This document shows, piece by piece, positions 1-8,856 of a stretch of DNA of 64,000 nucleotides. Position 1 is the first letter of the stretch. Each line of letters starts with the position of its first letter. The notes under the pieces were generated by a model. It did no database searches. It was not told where the DNA came from and worked only from the letters and a program-made list of their open reading frames with translations. The position numbers and the translations under genes were made by a program. The DNA comes from Pararhizobium sp. (GTDB taxonomy: Bacteria > Pseudomonadota > Alphaproteobacteria > Rhizobiales > Rhizobiaceae), in assembly GCA_017794825.1 (NCBI GenBank), contig CP051237.1:2604001-2668000 (forward strand), given 5' to 3'.

Positions 1-666
1 TCGCTGACGGAAAACACGCGCTGCGCCTATCCGCTGCATTTCATCCCGAACGCCAGCGCTACTGGAAAGGCGGCCAAACCGTCGAATATCGTGATGCTGA
101 CAGCCGACGCCTTCGGTGTGCTCCCGCCGATCGCAAAGCTGACGCCCGCCCAGGCGATGTATCATTTCCTGTCCGGCTACACGGCAAAGGTCGCCGGCAC
201 CGAAAAGGGCGTAACCGAACCCGAAGCGACATTTTCCACCTGTTTCGGCGCGCCTTTCATGCCGCGCCATCCGTCCGTCTACGGAAATCTTCTGCGCGAC
301 CTGATCGCCCGCGAGAATGTCGATTGCTGGCTGGTTAACACCGGCTGGACCGGCGGCGCATACGGGACCGGCAGACGCATGCCGATCAAGGCGACGCGCA
401 CATTGCTCGCCGCGGCGCTCGACGGATCGCTGAACCAGGCCGAATTCCGGCGTGATCCGAATTTCGGAATACTCGTGCCCGTCGCGGTTCCGGGGGTCGA
501 CAGCAGCATCCTCGATCCGCGCTCGACCTGGGCCGACAAGCAGGCCTACGACGCACAGGCCCGCCGTCTGGTCGACATGTTCACCGGCAATTTCGAGAAG
601 TTCGAGTCGCATGTCGAAAGCGACGTGCTTGGCGCCGCGCCCGGAATGCTTGAAGCAGCCGAATAA
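1..666 (+). CDS. pckA: Phosphoenolpyruvate carboxykinase (ATP), C-terminal part
   Basis: The reading frame is open from base 1, so this is the last 221 residues of a protein usually about 535 long. PckA converts oxaloacetate and ATP to phosphoenolpyruvate, the entry step of gluconeogenesis, in the cytoplasm. The visible part holds the conserved stretch [16 protein letters not shown], followed by [14 protein letters not shown] and the segment [20 protein letters not shown], all typical of the ATP-dependent family. The C-terminus looks intact. A strong terminator follows 24 bases after the stop. The start, promoter and nucleotide-binding loop lie outside the window. Family assignment is secure. 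Confidence 0.96.
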   Translation, partial: SLTENTRCAYPLHFIPNASATGKAAKPSNIVMLTADAFGVLPPIAKLTPAQAMYHFLSGYTAKVAGTEKGVTEPEATFSTCFGAPFMPRHPSVYGNLLRDLIARENVDCWLVNTGWTGGAYGTGRRMPIKATRTLLAAALDGSLNQAEFRRDPNFGILVPVAVPGVDSSILDPRSTWADKQAYDAQARRLVDMFTGNFEKFESHVESDVLGAAPGMLEAAE

Positions 667-690
667 CCCGTACGACCTCAGAACGATCAA

Positions 691-719
691 AGCCGCGGAT
701 TTTAGTCCGCGGCTTTTTT
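691..719 (+). terminator. Rho-independent terminator of pckA
   Basis: A perfect 9-bp stem, AGCCGCGGA (691-699) with TCCGCGGCT (706-714), encloses a 6-nt loop and runs straight into a T tract to 719. It lies just after the pckA stop and before arfB, so it should end pckA transcription. Confidence 0.9.
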
Positions 720-763
720 GTGTGGTTTCGCGAAATCACATTCTGCTGTAGTGAGTCCGCTCA

Positions 764-1198
764 ATGGCCAGCGAAACGCTCTACATCAACCGAACAATCA
801 GGATCGAGGGGTGGGAACTCGTCGAACAATTCGTTCGCGCCTCAGGTCCGGGCGGGCAAAACGTCAACAAGGTTTCGAGCGCCGTGCAATTGCGGTTCGA
901 CGTCCGGAATTCGCCGTCTCTACCGTCGGCGGTCAAGGACCGGCTGACGCGGATCGCTGGACGGCGTTTGACCAAGGACGGCGTGCTTGTGATTGAGGCG
1001 GACCGCCATCGCACCCAGGAACGCAATCGGGAGGATGCGCGCGAGCGGCTGAAGGCGCTGGTGCTTCGGGCCGCGGCGCCGCCGCCGCCGAAACGCGTGC
1101 CGACCAAACCAACGCGCGGATCGGTCGAACGGAGGCTCAAGGCGAAAGCGGAACGGTCACGGACAAAAAATCTGCGAGGCAATGTCCATGACGATTGA
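764..1198 (+). CDS. arfB: Alternative ribosome-rescue factor / peptidyl-tRNA hydrolase ArfB
   Basis: A 144-residue class-I release-factor-like protein. It hydrolyses peptidyl-tRNA on ribosomes stalled at the end of non-stop mRNAs. The GGQ catalytic motif is at residues 30-32 within ASGPGGQNVNKVSS, and there is no codon-recognition domain. The C-terminus is a basic tail (from about residue 108, rich in K and R), which in ArfB/ICT1 enters the empty mRNA channel. The length matches the family (about 140). The ATG at 764 begins directly at the conserved N-terminus. The last 17 bases overlap the start of alkB, so the two are probably cotranscribed and translationally coupled. Confidence 0.93.
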   Translation: MASETLYINRTIRIEGWELVEQFVRASGPGGQNVNKVSSAVQLRFDVRNSPSLPSAVKDRLTRIAGRRLTKDGVLVIEADRHRTQERNREDARERLKALVLRAAAPPPPKRVPTKPTRGSVERRLKAKAERSRTKNLRGNVHDD

Positions 1199-1808
1199 CC
1201 ACCTGCCCGACGGCGTCGACTATCGTCCGGGCTGGTTCGACGCGGCCGCGCAGACTGTGTTGCTTGCGGATATCCGCGCCGTCGTCGCGCAAGCTCCGCT
1301 TTTTACGCCAAGGATGCCGCGCACCGGAAAACCGATGCATGTCCGCATGAGCAATTGCGGCGCGCTTGGATGGGTCACCGACAAGGAGCGCGGCTATCGC
1401 TATCAGGCGACCCATCCGGAGACCGGACAGCCGTGGCCGGCGATGCCCGATATGCTGCGCGATCTCTGGGACGAGCTTTCCGGCTGCGATGCACCGGCCC
1501 AGGCGTGCCTGATAAATTACTACGAAGCGAACGCCAAAATGGGTCTGCACCAGGACCGCGACGAAAAGACCTTTTCGGCCCCGGTGCTTTCGGTGTCTCT
1601 GGGCGACGATTGCCTGTTCCGGATCGGCGGTGTGACAAGAGGCGGGCCGACGCAATCTCTGAGGCTGGCAAGCGGCGACGTGATCTTGCTCGGCGGTGAA
1701 TCGCGGCTGCGCTACCACGGCGTCGACCGGATCTATCCCGGCACATCCATGCTGATGAAGAAGGAAGGCCGGATAAATCTGACCATGCGCCGGGTCGATC
1801 CGGTCTAG
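1182..1808 (+). CDS. alkB: AlkB-type alpha-ketoglutarate-dependent DNA repair dioxygenase
   Basis: A 208-residue Fe(II)/2-oxoglutarate dioxygenase that oxidatively removes methyl groups from 1-meA and 3-meC in DNA or RNA. The iron triad is visible as H123 and D125 (GLHQDRDE) and H179 (RYHGVDR). The 2-oxoglutarate-binding arginines are in RINLTMRR (R197, R203). The spacing between the first and last iron histidines (56 residues) equals that of E. coli AlkB. The start at 1182 lies inside the end of arfB; a second ATG two codons later (1188) is equally possible. The TAG stop falls in the CTAG end of a palindromic element that follows at once, so the native 3' end may have been changed by its insertion. 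Confidence 0.93.
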   Translation: MSMTIDHLPDGVDYRPGWFDAAAQTVLLADIRAVVAQAPLFTPRMPRTGKPMHVRMSNCGALGWVTDKERGYRYQATHPETGQPWPAMPDMLRDLWDELSGCDAPAQACLINYYEANAKMGLHQDRDEKTFSAPVLSVSLGDDCLFRIGGVTRGGPTQSLRLASGDVILLGGESRLRYHGVDRIYPGTSMLMKKEGRINLTMRRVDPV

Positions 1809-1881
1809 TGGTCCGATTCCGACTTTTGCATCCCGGTGCTGCTCGTCCTGGAGCAAATGTCGGAATCTTCAGGACCACGAG
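1805..1881. repeat. 77-bp palindromic MITE-like element, copy A
   Basis: An imperfect inverted repeat. The left arm starts CTAGTGGTCC and continues GATTCCGAC; the right arm (1853-1881) carries GTCGGAATC and ends GGACCACGAG. The arms match over about 20 positions with a 4-nt bulge. The element shares its outer end CTAGTGG and its exact length (77 bp) with copy B, 13 bp downstream. It contains the alkB stop codon. No coding capacity is visible. It could fold in RNA and end transcription of alkB, but there is no T tract. Confidence 0.7.
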
Positions 1882-1894
1882 CTGGACAATATTT

Positions 1895-1971
1895 CTAGTG
1901 GAGCTTTAAATTTGACATTTGAAAGCGAGTTCGCGTTTTGCGGGACTCAAATGTCAAATTTGCTCCACTAG
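1895..1971. repeat. 77-bp palindromic MITE-like element, copy B
   Basis: A near-perfect inverted repeat. The arms begin CTAGTGGAGC (1895) and end GCTCCACTAG (1971). Inside, AAATTTGACATTTGA (1908-1922) is exactly complementary to TCAAATGTCAAATTT (1947-1961). The only difference between the 25-nt arms is an extra TTT in the left one. The loop is 24 nt. It ends 8 bases before the coaA stop codon, between the convergent genes alkB and coaA. Its ends match those of copy A, so the two look like members of one small non-autonomous repeat family. Confidence 0.75.
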
Positions 1972-1978
1972 CGCCGGC

Positions 1979-2971
1979 TCAGAGTTTGCGCAGCGCCACC
2001 TGTTTTGTGAGATGGTCGGCGCCCTTTTGCAGGATCAGGTCCGCCCGCGGCCGGGTCGGCAGAATGTTCTGCTTGAGGTTCTTCAGATTGATGTTCTCCC
2101 ACAGCCCGTTGGCGATCGCGAGCGCTGTCTCCTCGGAGACGGCCGCATAGCGGTGGAAGAAGGAATCCGGATTGGTGAACGCCGTTTCGCGCAGACGCAT
2201 GAACCGGTCCACGTACCATTTGTGGATCAGGTCCTCCTGGGCGTCGATATAGATCGAGAAATCGAAGAAATCGGAAACGAACGGAACGATCTTGCCGTCT
2301 TCCGGCAGATCGCGCACCTGCAAGACGTTGATACCCTCGAAGATGAGGATGTCCGGCCGGTCGATCACCACATGTTCGTCGGGAATCACATCGTAGATCA
2401 GGTGGGAATAGACCGGCGCCTGGACATTTGGCCTGCCGGCCTTGATGTCTGCGAGAAACTTCAGGATCGTGCCGACATCATAGCTTTCCGGAAATCCCTT
2501 GCGCTCCATCAGACCGTCGCGGCGCAGAACGGCGTTCGGATGCAGAAAACCGTCGGTGGTGATGAGATCGACCTTCGGCTTGCCCGACCAGCGCGCGAGC
2601 AGTTCCTTCAGAATGCGGGCGGTGGTCGACTTTCCGACCGCCACCGAACCGGCGATGCCTATGATGAAAGGCGTCTTCGTGGCGTCGGGCACGGACAGAA
2701 ATTTCCGGCGCTGCTCGAAGAGCAGTCGCGACGCTTCGACATGTGAATAGAGCAGCCTCGAGAGCGAGAGATAGATACGGCGCACCTCGTCGAGGTCGAC
2801 GGGGTCGTTGATCGAACGCAGTCGGTCGACTTCGTCTTCCGCAAGCGTGAGCGGTGTGTCGGCCCTGAATTTCGCCCATCTCTCGGCTGTGAAGACTCTG
2901 TAGGGCGAATATTCGCTGCCATCCATATGGTCGAGCGATTCGCCGGGTTGTGCGGAAACCTGTTTATCCAT
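1979..2971 (-). CDS. coaA: Pantothenate kinase (type I)
   Basis: A 330-residue cytoplasmic kinase that phosphorylates pantothenate, the first and feedback-controlled step of coenzyme A synthesis. The P-loop GSVAVGKST is at residues 108-116, preceded by PFIIGIA, as in the bacterial CoaA of the PRK/uridine-kinase fold. The conserved stretch [14 protein letters not shown] and the motif YDVIPDEH are also present. The length fits the family (about 315-330). The ATG at 2971 overlaps the hisE stop by 8 bases, making coaA the last gene of the histidine block, a common arrangement in Hyphomicrobiales. Confidence 0.96.
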   Translation of the reverse strand: MDKQVSAQPGESLDHMDGSEYSPYRVFTAERWAKFRADTPLTLAEDEVDRLRSINDPVDLDEVRRIYLSLSRLLYSHVEASRLLFEQRRKFLSVPDATKTPFIIGIAGSVAVGKSTTARILKELLARWSGKPKVDLITTDGFLHPNAVLRRDGLMERKGFPESYDVGTILKFLADIKAGRPNVQAPVYSHLIYDVIPDEHVVIDRPDILIFEGINVLQVRDLPEDGKIVPFVSDFFDFSIYIDAQEDLIHKWYVDRFMRLRETAFTNPDSFFHRYAAVSEETALAIANGLWENINLKNLKQNILPTRPRADLILQKGADHLTKQVALRKL

Positions 2972-3296
2972 GGCTGGTGGCTCTGCGGCTCGCCTTTTCC
3001 TGAAGTCCGGATTGCGAGCGCCTGTTTTCGAGTTCTGTCATCACCTCGTCGACGCCGACGCCTGCGATCCTGAGGACTACGAGCAGATGAAAGAGAAGGT
3101 CGGCCGATTCGCCGATCAACGCCTTGCGATCGCCGGATATGGCGGCGATCACCGCTTCGACCGCTTCCTCACCCAGCTTCTGGGCCGCCTTTTCCTGTCC
3201 CGCTGCGACAAGTCGCGCCGTCCAGGAGTCCTGTTGCTTGGCGCCGGCGCGCTCCGCAATGACTTTTTCCAGTTCGTCGAGTGTAAATCCGGACAT
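2964..3296 (-). CDS. hisE: Phosphoribosyl-ATP pyrophosphatase
   Basis: A 110-residue all-alpha NTP pyrophosphohydrolase. It hydrolyses PR-ATP to PR-AMP, the second step of histidine synthesis. The MazG-like signature is visible: [13 protein letters not shown] followed by [13 protein letters not shown], with the metal-binding Glu and Asp residues. The frame stays open upstream, but the ATG at 3296 gives the normal family length (about 107) and begins [10 protein letters not shown], so I chose it. It is a stand-alone HisE, not fused to HisI. It follows hisF by 19 bases and overlaps coaA by 8. Confidence 0.94.
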   Translation of the reverse strand: MSGFTLDELEKVIAERAGAKQQDSWTARLVAAGQEKAAQKLGEEAVEAVIAAISGDRKALIGESADLLFHLLVVLRIAGVGVDEVMTELENRRSQSGLQEKASRRATSHG

Positions 3297-3315
3297 CGCC
3301 AACTCCGTTGCGCGC

Positions 3316-4092
3316 TCAGTCGAGCCGCATGGGGATCCCAGCTTCGGCCATATGGCGCTTTGCTTCGCGAATACTATAGGTCCCGAAATGAAAAATCGAG
3401 GCGGCAAGCACCGCCGTCGCGTGGCCTTCCAGAATGCCTTCGGCCATGTGATCGAGAGTTCCGACGCCGCCGGACGCTATAACCGGAACGGACACCGCAT
3501 CGGCGACGGCGCGCGTAAGGGGAATATCAAATCCGCTTTTGGTGCCGTCGCGGTCCATCGATGTGAGAAGGATTTCGCCGGCGCCAAGATCCACGACCTT
3601 GCGGGCGAAACCGATCGCCTCGATGCCGGTCGGCTCGCGGCCGCCATGGGTAAAGATTTCCCATCGATCCGCTTCGTCCTCACTGCTCACTTTCTTTGCG
3701 TCAATTGCCACGACTATGCATTGATTGCCGAACTTGTCGGCCGCTTCGGCGACGAATTCGGAATTCTTGACAGCCGCCGTATTGATCGAGACCTTGTCGG
3801 CGCCGGCAAGAAGCAGTTTGCGTATGTCGGCGACCGTCCTCACCCCGCCACCAACCGTCAGCGGCATGAAGCACTGTTCGGCGGTGCTAGCGACAACGTC
3901 GTAGATCGTATCGCGATTGTCGGACGAGGCGGTTATGTCGAGGAAACAAAGCTCGTCAGCCCCGGCTGCATCATAGACGCGCGCCTGTTCGACCGGATCG
4001 CCGGCGTCGACGAGATCCACAAAGTTGACGCCTTTGACGACACGTCCGTCTTTCACGTCAAGACAGGGAATGACCCGTGCTTTCAGCGTCAT
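3316..4092 (-). CDS. hisF: Imidazole glycerol phosphate synthase, cyclase subunit
   Basis: A 258-residue TIM barrel. It uses ammonia channelled from HisH to convert PRFAR to IGP and AICAR. The N-terminus [20 protein letters not shown] carries the catalytic Asp (D12), and the phosphate-binding segments GGGVRT and IASGGVG are present. The length matches the family (about 255). Its ATG at 4092 overlaps the hisA stop in an ATGA arrangement, so the two are translationally coupled. It works as a heterodimer with HisH, encoded two genes upstream in the same operon. Confidence 0.97.
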   Translation of the reverse strand: MTLKARVIPCLDVKDGRVVKGVNFVDLVDAGDPVEQARVYDAAGADELCFLDITASSDNRDTIYDVVASTAEQCFMPLTVGGGVRTVADIRKLLLAGADKVSINTAAVKNSEFVAEAADKFGNQCIVVAIDAKKVSSEDEADRWEIFTHGGREPTGIEAIGFARKVVDLGAGEILLTSMDRDGTKSGFDIPLTRAVADAVSVPVIASGGVGTLDHMAEGILEGHATAVLAASIFHFGTYSIREAKRHMAEAGIPMRLD

Positions 4093-4832
4093 GGCGCTAC
4101 CCCTGCGACGGTTTCGAGCATGGAAAGCGCTTCGGCCGGATCAATGCGGCCGTCATAGAGGGCACGGCCCGAGATCGCGCCTTCGAGAACGGCGGCGTCC
4201 GCTCTGGTCAGCCGTTCGATATCGTCCATCGACGCAAGGCCGCCGGATGCGATCACCGGAATCGCCACGCTTGCAGCCAGCTCCAGCGTCGAGTCCCAGT
4301 TGATGCCGGCGAGCACGCCGTCGCGGTCGATATCCGTGTAGATGATCGCTGCGACGCCTGCGCCCTCGAATTGCTTCGCGAGTTCAATCGCGCCCAGTTC
4401 CGAAGCTTCAGCCCAGCCCTCGACGGCCACCTTGCCGCCCCGCGCATCGATCCCGACAGCGATGCGTCCGGGAAACAGCCGGCAAGCCTCCTTCACGAGA
4501 TCCGGATCGCGCACGGCGACGGTTCCGAGAATGACGCGGGCAAGTCCCTTGCCGAGCCAGGCCTCGATGTGGTCGATGCTGCGGATGCCGCCGCCAAGCT
4601 GGACCGGATTGGACGTCGCCTGCAAAATTGCGTCTACCGCCGCGCCGTTGACGCTTTCGCCGGCGAACGCACCGTTGAGATCCACCACATGAAGCCATTT
4701 GAAGCCCTGGTCCTGAAACCGGCGGGCCTGCTCTGCGGGATCGGTGTTGTAGACCGTCGCGCGGTCCATGTCGCCAAGCTTGAGACGAACGCAAACGCCG
4801 TCCTTCAGATCGATGGCCGGAAACAGGATCAT
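4089..4832 (-). CDS. hisA: ProFAR isomerase (1-(5-phosphoribosyl)-5-[(5-phosphoribosylamino)methylideneamino]imidazole-4-carboxamide isomerase)
   Basis: A 247-residue TIM barrel catalysing the Amadori isomerisation of ProFAR to PRFAR. The N-terminus [20 protein letters not shown] has the catalytic Asp (D8), and the phosphate-binding motifs LGGGIRS and IASGGL are visible. A GTG three codons upstream (4841) is possible, but the ATG at 4832 overlaps the hisH stop as ATGA, like the hisA/hisF junction, and gives the normal start [10 protein letters not shown]. The gene sits between hisH and hisF. Confidence 0.97.
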   Translation of the reverse strand: MILFPAIDLKDGVCVRLKLGDMDRATVYNTDPAEQARRFQDQGFKWLHVVDLNGAFAGESVNGAAVDAILQATSNPVQLGGGIRSIDHIEAWLGKGLARVILGTVAVRDPDLVKEACRLFPGRIAVGIDARGGKVAVEGWAEASELGAIELAKQFEGAGVAAIIYTDIDRDGVLAGINWDSTLELAASVAIPVIASGGLASMDDIERLTRADAAVLEGAISGRALYDGRIDPAEALSMLETVAGVAP

Positions 4833-5479
4833 GGAGACCACTCCAGAAAATTCGCGATCAGCTTCAGCCCGAGCGTCTGGCTCTTTTCAGGATGAAACTG
4901 GGTTCCAGCCAAATTGTCGCGCGCCACGATCGCCGTGACGGGACCGCCATAGGAGGTCTCGGCCACAACGTCCTCGGGGTTCTCGGCGTCGAGAAAATAG
5001 GAATGGACGAAATAGGCGTGCAGTCCATCGGAACCGGTCGGCACGTCATTCAGAAGCGCATGGCTGCGTCGGACTTCCAGGGTGTTCCAGCCGATCTGCG
5101 GTATCTTGAGTGTCGGATCCTGCCGCTCCATGATCCGGACATCGCCTGCGATCCACCCGAATCCTGCCGTCACGGTCTTTTCGAGACCGCGCGTGGCCAT
5201 CAGCTGCATGCCGACGCAAATGCCAAGAAACGGCCGCGCGGCCGTCACGACGGCCTGTTTCAGCGCGTCATCCATGCCGGCAATCGAAGCAAGGCCGTTG
5301 CGGCAGTCGGCAAAAGCCCCGACGCCGGGCAGAACAACGCGATCGGCGATCGCCACCACTTCGGGCCGTTCGGTCAGGATAATTTCGGCGTGCGTTCCGG
5401 TCTCGCGGGCGGCGCGCTCGAAAGCCTTAACGGCCGACCGGAGATTGCCCGATCCGTAATCAATGATGGCGACCTTCAT
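4829..5479 (-). CDS. hisH: Imidazole glycerol phosphate synthase, glutamine amidotransferase subunit
   Basis: A 216-residue class-I glutamine amidotransferase that supplies ammonia to HisF. The nucleophile is C88 in [11 protein letters not shown], and the partner residues are H196 and E198 in [10 protein letters not shown]. The N-terminus [13 protein letters not shown] is typical. The length fits the family (about 200-216). It is followed by hisA with a 4-nt overlap and preceded by the DUF2628 gene with a 5-base gap. Confidence 0.97.
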   Translation of the reverse strand: MKVAIIDYGSGNLRSAVKAFERAARETGTHAEIILTERPEVVAIADRVVLPGVGAFADCRNGLASIAGMDDALKQAVVTAARPFLGICVGMQLMATRGLEKTVTAGFGWIAGDVRIMERQDPTLKIPQIGWNTLEVRRSHALLNDVPTGSDGLHAYFVHSYFLDAENPEDVVAETSYGGPVTAIVARDNLAGTQFHPEKSQTLGLKLIANFLEWSP

Positions 5480-5484
5480 GACCG

Positions 5485-5970
5485 TCAGCCGTCCATGTCC
5501 AGCAGGCCGAGCGCCGGGCCCGACGAGCTGCTTTTTCTCGAGAGTGGCAGCGTAGGCGGCAGGGGCGGCCTTTCAGGCGGTCTCGCGGACGCCGGCGATG
5601 ATTGCTGCATGCCTGAGAAATAGATTTCCTCGGCCGTCGCGAGATCCGGCGCATCGATCACGCCGCGACACGTCCAGCCGCGGCGTTCACGCCCGGCAAT
5701 ACGCATGGCGTTGCCCTCGAGCGCTACATAAATCGAGACCAGCAGCGAGGCGACAAAGAACACCAGGTCCCATTGTGGCAGACCGTTGGACGCGAGCGCC
5801 AGACCGACCGAGACCAGCAGAACGACAGCGGCGTGGAACCATAACCGGTGCCAAAGAAGCCAGAGAAACGGCAGAATCAGGGCGATGAAGGCAAAGCCGT
5901 CCCGTATGAAAACGGTGCCTTCGTCAAATCGGGACGCTTCCGGAGGCGTCAGAACCACATAGCTCGTCAT
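5485..5970 (-). CDS. DUF2628 family membrane protein in the his operon
   Basis: A 161-residue protein of unknown function. The start at 5970 ([10 protein letters not shown]) is preferred to the longer frame because it lies just after the hisB stop (7 bases) and gives a normal DUF2628 length. After a cytoplasmic stretch there are two or three hydrophobic segments (about residues 25-40, 45-63 and 66-82). A soluble part follows, with the conserved segment [20 protein letters not shown] and a Pro/Ser-rich tail. It lies between hisB and hisH, as in many rhizobia. No enzymatic motif is visible, so a histidine-related role is only inferred from position. Confidence 0.8.
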   Translation of the reverse strand: MTSYVVLTPPEASRFDEGTVFIRDGFAFIALILPFLWLLWHRLWFHAAVVLLVSVGLALASNGLPQWDLVFFVASLLVSIYVALEGNAMRIAGRERRGWTCRGVIDAPDLATAEEIYFSGMQQSSPASARPPERPPLPPTLPLSRKSSSSGPALGLLDMDG

Positions 5971-5977
5971 TCTCGGT

Positions 5978-6583
5978 CTAACCCAGAGTTCCCTTGGTGG
6001 AGGGAATCCTGTCCTTCTGGCGGCTGTCAATCTCGATGGCCGTCCGAAGCACCCGGGCGACCGACTTGAAACAGGTTTCGGCGATGTGATGACTGTTTGC
6101 GCCGTAATGGTTCACGATGTGCAGCGTTATACCGGCGTTCTGGGCGAACGCCTGAAAGAATTCCCGGCAGAGCTCGGTATCGAAGGAGCCGATTTTCTGC
6201 GTTGGAAATTCCACGTTCCAGATGAGATAGGGGCGGCCCGATACGTCCACGGCCGCCTTGGTCAGCGTTTCGTCCATGGCGAGGTCGAGCGAAGCGTAAC
6301 GGGTAATGCCGCGGCGGTCTCCAAGCGCTTTCGCAAGCGCCAGGCCGAGCACAATGCCGGTGTCTTCCACGCAATGGTGATCGTCGATGTGCAGGTCGCC
6401 CCTGGCTTCGATCTCCATGTCGATCAGGGAATGCCGGGACAACTGCTCGAGCATATGGTCGAAAAAACCGATCCCGGTCGAGATTTTCGACGCGCCGGCG
6501 CCATCGAGATCGATCCTTACAGAAATCGCGGTCTCGTTGGTATTGCGATCAATTTGCGCGGCTCTTGCCTGACCGTTGTCCAA
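5978..6583 (-). CDS. hisB: Imidazoleglycerol-phosphate dehydratase
   Basis: A 201-residue Mn-dependent enzyme that dehydrates IGP to imidazole acetol phosphate. Metal-binding motifs are visible: [11 protein letters not shown], then HHCVEDTGI, then [12 protein letters not shown]. The monofunctional form (no HolPase domain) is normal for alphaproteobacteria. It is the first gene of the minus-strand operon hisB-DUF2628-hisH-hisA-hisF-hisE-coaA. The promoter should lie in the 179-base gap shared with the divergent hslV. The ATG at 6583 gives the family length. Confidence 0.97.
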   Translation of the reverse strand: MDNGQARAAQIDRNTNETAISVRIDLDGAGASKISTGIGFFDHMLEQLSRHSLIDMEIEARGDLHIDDHHCVEDTGIVLGLALAKALGDRRGITRYASLDLAMDETLTKAAVDVSGRPYLIWNVEFPTQKIGSFDTELCREFFQAFAQNAGITLHIVNHYGANSHHIAETCFKSVARVLRTAIEIDSRQKDRIPSTKGTLG

Positions 6584-6683
6584 AGCGCTGCCTCACCCGG
6601 TTGTTAACGAACGCTGCATATCAGGGCGTGAGGAAAATATCCAGAAAAGCGTCATACAGCGTATACGAATTGCAGAGGACGAT

Positions 6684-6711
6684 TTGCAAAGACGGCTGAG
6701 CCTCTTACATA
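6684..6711 (+). promoter_or_regulatory. Possible promoter of hslVU
   Basis: TTGCAA (6684-6689) and TACATA (6706-6711) are separated by 16 bases and lie 51 bases before the hslV start, in the divergent hisB/hslV gap. The match to a sigma70-type promoter is moderate. Heat-shock control is expected for hslVU, but I see no clear sigma32 CCCCAT-type element. This is a weak call. Confidence 0.3.
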
Positions 6712-6762
6712 GGGACTTCTGCACCGGTGCAAAATCCGGATTCGACAAGAGGAAAGGCTTTG

Positions 6763-7341
6763 ATGAGCGAACACGATCCATACGGCGCCATGCATGCCAC
6801 GACAATCATCACCGTGCGCAAGGGCAATCAGGTGGTCATGGCGGGCGACGGGCAGGTCAGCCTCGGCCAGACCGTGATGAAAGGCAATGCCCGCAAGGTC
6901 CGCCGTCTTCGCTCCGGCAAATCCGGCGAAGCGGATGTTATAGCGGGGTTCGCCGGCGCGACGGCGGACGCCTTTACTTTGCTTGAACGTCTGGAATCGA
7001 AGCTGGAGCAATATCCCGGGCAGCTCATGCGGGCCTGCGTGGAATTGGCGAAGGACTGGCGCACCGACCGCTATCTGCGACGGCTCGAGGCCATGATGCT
7101 GGTGGCGGATCCAGGCACGACCCTTGCGCTGACCGGCACCGGCGACGTACTTGAACCGGAACACGGGACCATGGCGATCGGATCGGGCGGGAACTATGCC
7201 TATGCGGCTGCCCGCGCGCTGATGGACACCGACAATTCGGCCGAGGAAATCGCGCGCAAAGCCATGCGGATCGCCAGCGAAATCTGCGTTTACACCAACG
7301 ACAACATCATCGTCGAAACCCTTGAGAGCACCGCGAGCTAA
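6763..7341 (+). CDS. hslV: ATP-dependent protease HslV (ClpQ), peptidase subunit
   Basis: A 192-residue proteasome-like threonine peptidase that forms a double hexamer and degrades unfolded or regulatory proteins fed by HslU. The mature N-terminus should begin at T13 in [11 protein letters not shown], giving a 12-residue propeptide. That is longer than the single Met of E. coli and common in alphaproteobacteria. The motif [20 protein letters not shown] is conserved. The start at 6763 is set by the strong Shine-Dalgarno AAGAGGAAAGG ending 4 bases upstream. hslU follows after 55 bases. Confidence 0.97.
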   Translation: MSEHDPYGAMHATTIITVRKGNQVVMAGDGQVSLGQTVMKGNARKVRRLRSGKSGEADVIAGFAGATADAFTLLERLESKLEQYPGQLMRACVELAKDWRTDRYLRRLEAMMLVADPGTTLALTGTGDVLEPEHGTMAIGSGGNYAYAAARALMDTDNSAEEIARKAMRIASEICVYTNDNIIVETLESTAS

Positions 7342-7396
7342 GTCTACAGCTTGCTGCGATCACCCACTCAATAGATCAAGACCAGGTCCGGTACAT

Positions 7397-8704
7397 ATGA
7401 CAACCTATTCACCGCGCGAGATCGTCTCCGAGCTCGACCGCTACATCATCGGCCAGAAAGACGCCAAGCGCGCCGTCGCCGTGGCGCTTCGCAATCGCTG
7501 GCGCCGGCAGCAGCTTTCCGACAGCCTGCGCGATGAAGTGATGCCGAAGAACATTCTGATGATCGGTCCGACCGGCGTCGGAAAGACGGAAATCTCGCGC
7601 CGCCTGGCGCGGCTTGCAGGCGCGCCTTTCATCAAGGTGGAAGCGACCAAATTCACCGAAGTCGGCTATGTCGGCCGCGATGTCGAACAGATCATTCGCG
7701 ATCTGGTGGAAGTGGGCATAGCTCTCGTGAAGGAAAAGAAACGCGAGGAGGTCAAGGCGAAGGCGCATCTCAACGCCGAGGAACGCGTGCTCGACGCGCT
7801 CGTCGGATCGACCGCCTCGCCTGCGACGAGGGATTCATTCCGCAAGAAGCTGCGCGACGGCGTTCTTGACGAAAAGGAAATCGAGATCGAGGTGGCCGAC
7901 ACCGGTTCCGGCATGCCGAATTTCGAGATTCCGGGCATGCCTGGAGCAAATATCGGCGTTCTGAATATCTCCGAGATGCTCGGCAAGGCCATGGGCCAGT
8001 CGACCAGGAAGATACGCACCACGGTCAAGGAATCCTACAACCAGCTGATCTCCGACGAGTCGGAAAAGCTGCTGGATCAGGACCAGATCAACCAGGAAGC
8101 CCTGCGCATCGTCCAGAATGACGGGATCGTCTTTCTCGACGAGATCGATAAGATCGCAGCGCGCGACGGCGGCATGGGCGCCGGCGTTTCGCGAGAGGGG
8201 GTTCAGCGGGATCTTTTGCCGCTGGTGGAAGGCACGACGGTTGCGACCAAGTACGGTCCGGTCAAGACGGACCATATCCTGTTCATCGCCTCAGGCGCCT
8301 TCCATGTCTCGAAACCGTCCGACCTTCTGCCGGAACTGCAGGGCCGCCTGCCGATCCGCGTCGAGCTGCGCGCGCTGACGAAAGAGGATTTCCGGCGCAT
8401 TCTTACAGAAACCGAAGCAAGTCTGATCAAGCAGTATGTCGCATTGATGAAAACCGAGGACGTGACGCTGTCCTACACCGAAGACGCGATCGACGCGATT
8501 GCCGACGTCGCCGTGGAACTGAACGACAGCGTGGAGAACATCGGCGCGCGGCGGCTCCAGACGGTGATGGAACGGGTTCTCGACGACATATCCTTCGAAG
8601 CGCCCGACAAATCCGGCAGCGAGTTCACCATCGATGCGGACTATGTTCGCAAACATGTCGGCGATCTCGCCAAGGACGCCGATCTATCGCGCTACATCCT
8701 GTGA
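7397..8704 (+). CDS. hslU: ATP-dependent protease ATPase subunit HslU (ClpY)
   Basis: A 435-residue AAA+ unfoldase that recognises substrates, unfolds them with ATP and feeds them into HslV. Walker A GPTGVGKT is at residues 57-64, the pore loop GYVG at 90-93 and Walker B VFLDEIDK at 245-252. The inserted I domain lies between about 110 and 240, and sensor 2 is in [16 protein letters not shown]. The C-terminus ends DLSRYIL, the tail that docks on HslV. The ATG at 7397 begins at the family N-terminus ([14 protein letters not shown]), which rules out the longer open frame. Confidence 0.98.
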   Translation: MTTYSPREIVSELDRYIIGQKDAKRAVAVALRNRWRRQQLSDSLRDEVMPKNILMIGPTGVGKTEISRRLARLAGAPFIKVEATKFTEVGYVGRDVEQIIRDLVEVGIALVKEKKREEVKAKAHLNAEERVLDALVGSTASPATRDSFRKKLRDGVLDEKEIEIEVADTGSGMPNFEIPGMPGANIGVLNISEMLGKAMGQSTRKIRTTVKESYNQLISDESEKLLDQDQINQEALRIVQNDGIVFLDEIDKIAARDGGMGAGVSREGVQRDLLPLVEGTTVATKYGPVKTDHILFIASGAFHVSKPSDLLPELQGRLPIRVELRALTKEDFRRILTETEASLIKQYVALMKTEDVTLSYTEDAIDAIADVAVELNDSVENIGARRLQTVMERVLDDISFEAPDKSGSEFTIDADYVRKHVGDLAKDADLSRYIL

Positions 8705-8856
8705 CTTTTCGGCATCGGTCGGGACAATATAGTACGTTTGTAAAACGCATAAGCCTTTGAGACAGGCTCTCAATACTCGACTTTTTGAATTTTGGTCTTA
8801 AAAGTTGCTCTGTCTTATACTTCTTCCGGAGGCTTGTCGTATTGTCCTTGCCGAAA

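Noticed and set aside
3124..4158. 344-codon plus-strand frame opposite hisF/hisE
   Set aside because: Shadow of hisF and hisE, both with clear catalytic motifs and ATGA-coupled starts.
8757..8773. TTGAGA/TCTCAA inverted repeat after hslU
   Set aside because: Only 6 bp and no T tract; neither a convincing terminator nor an operator.
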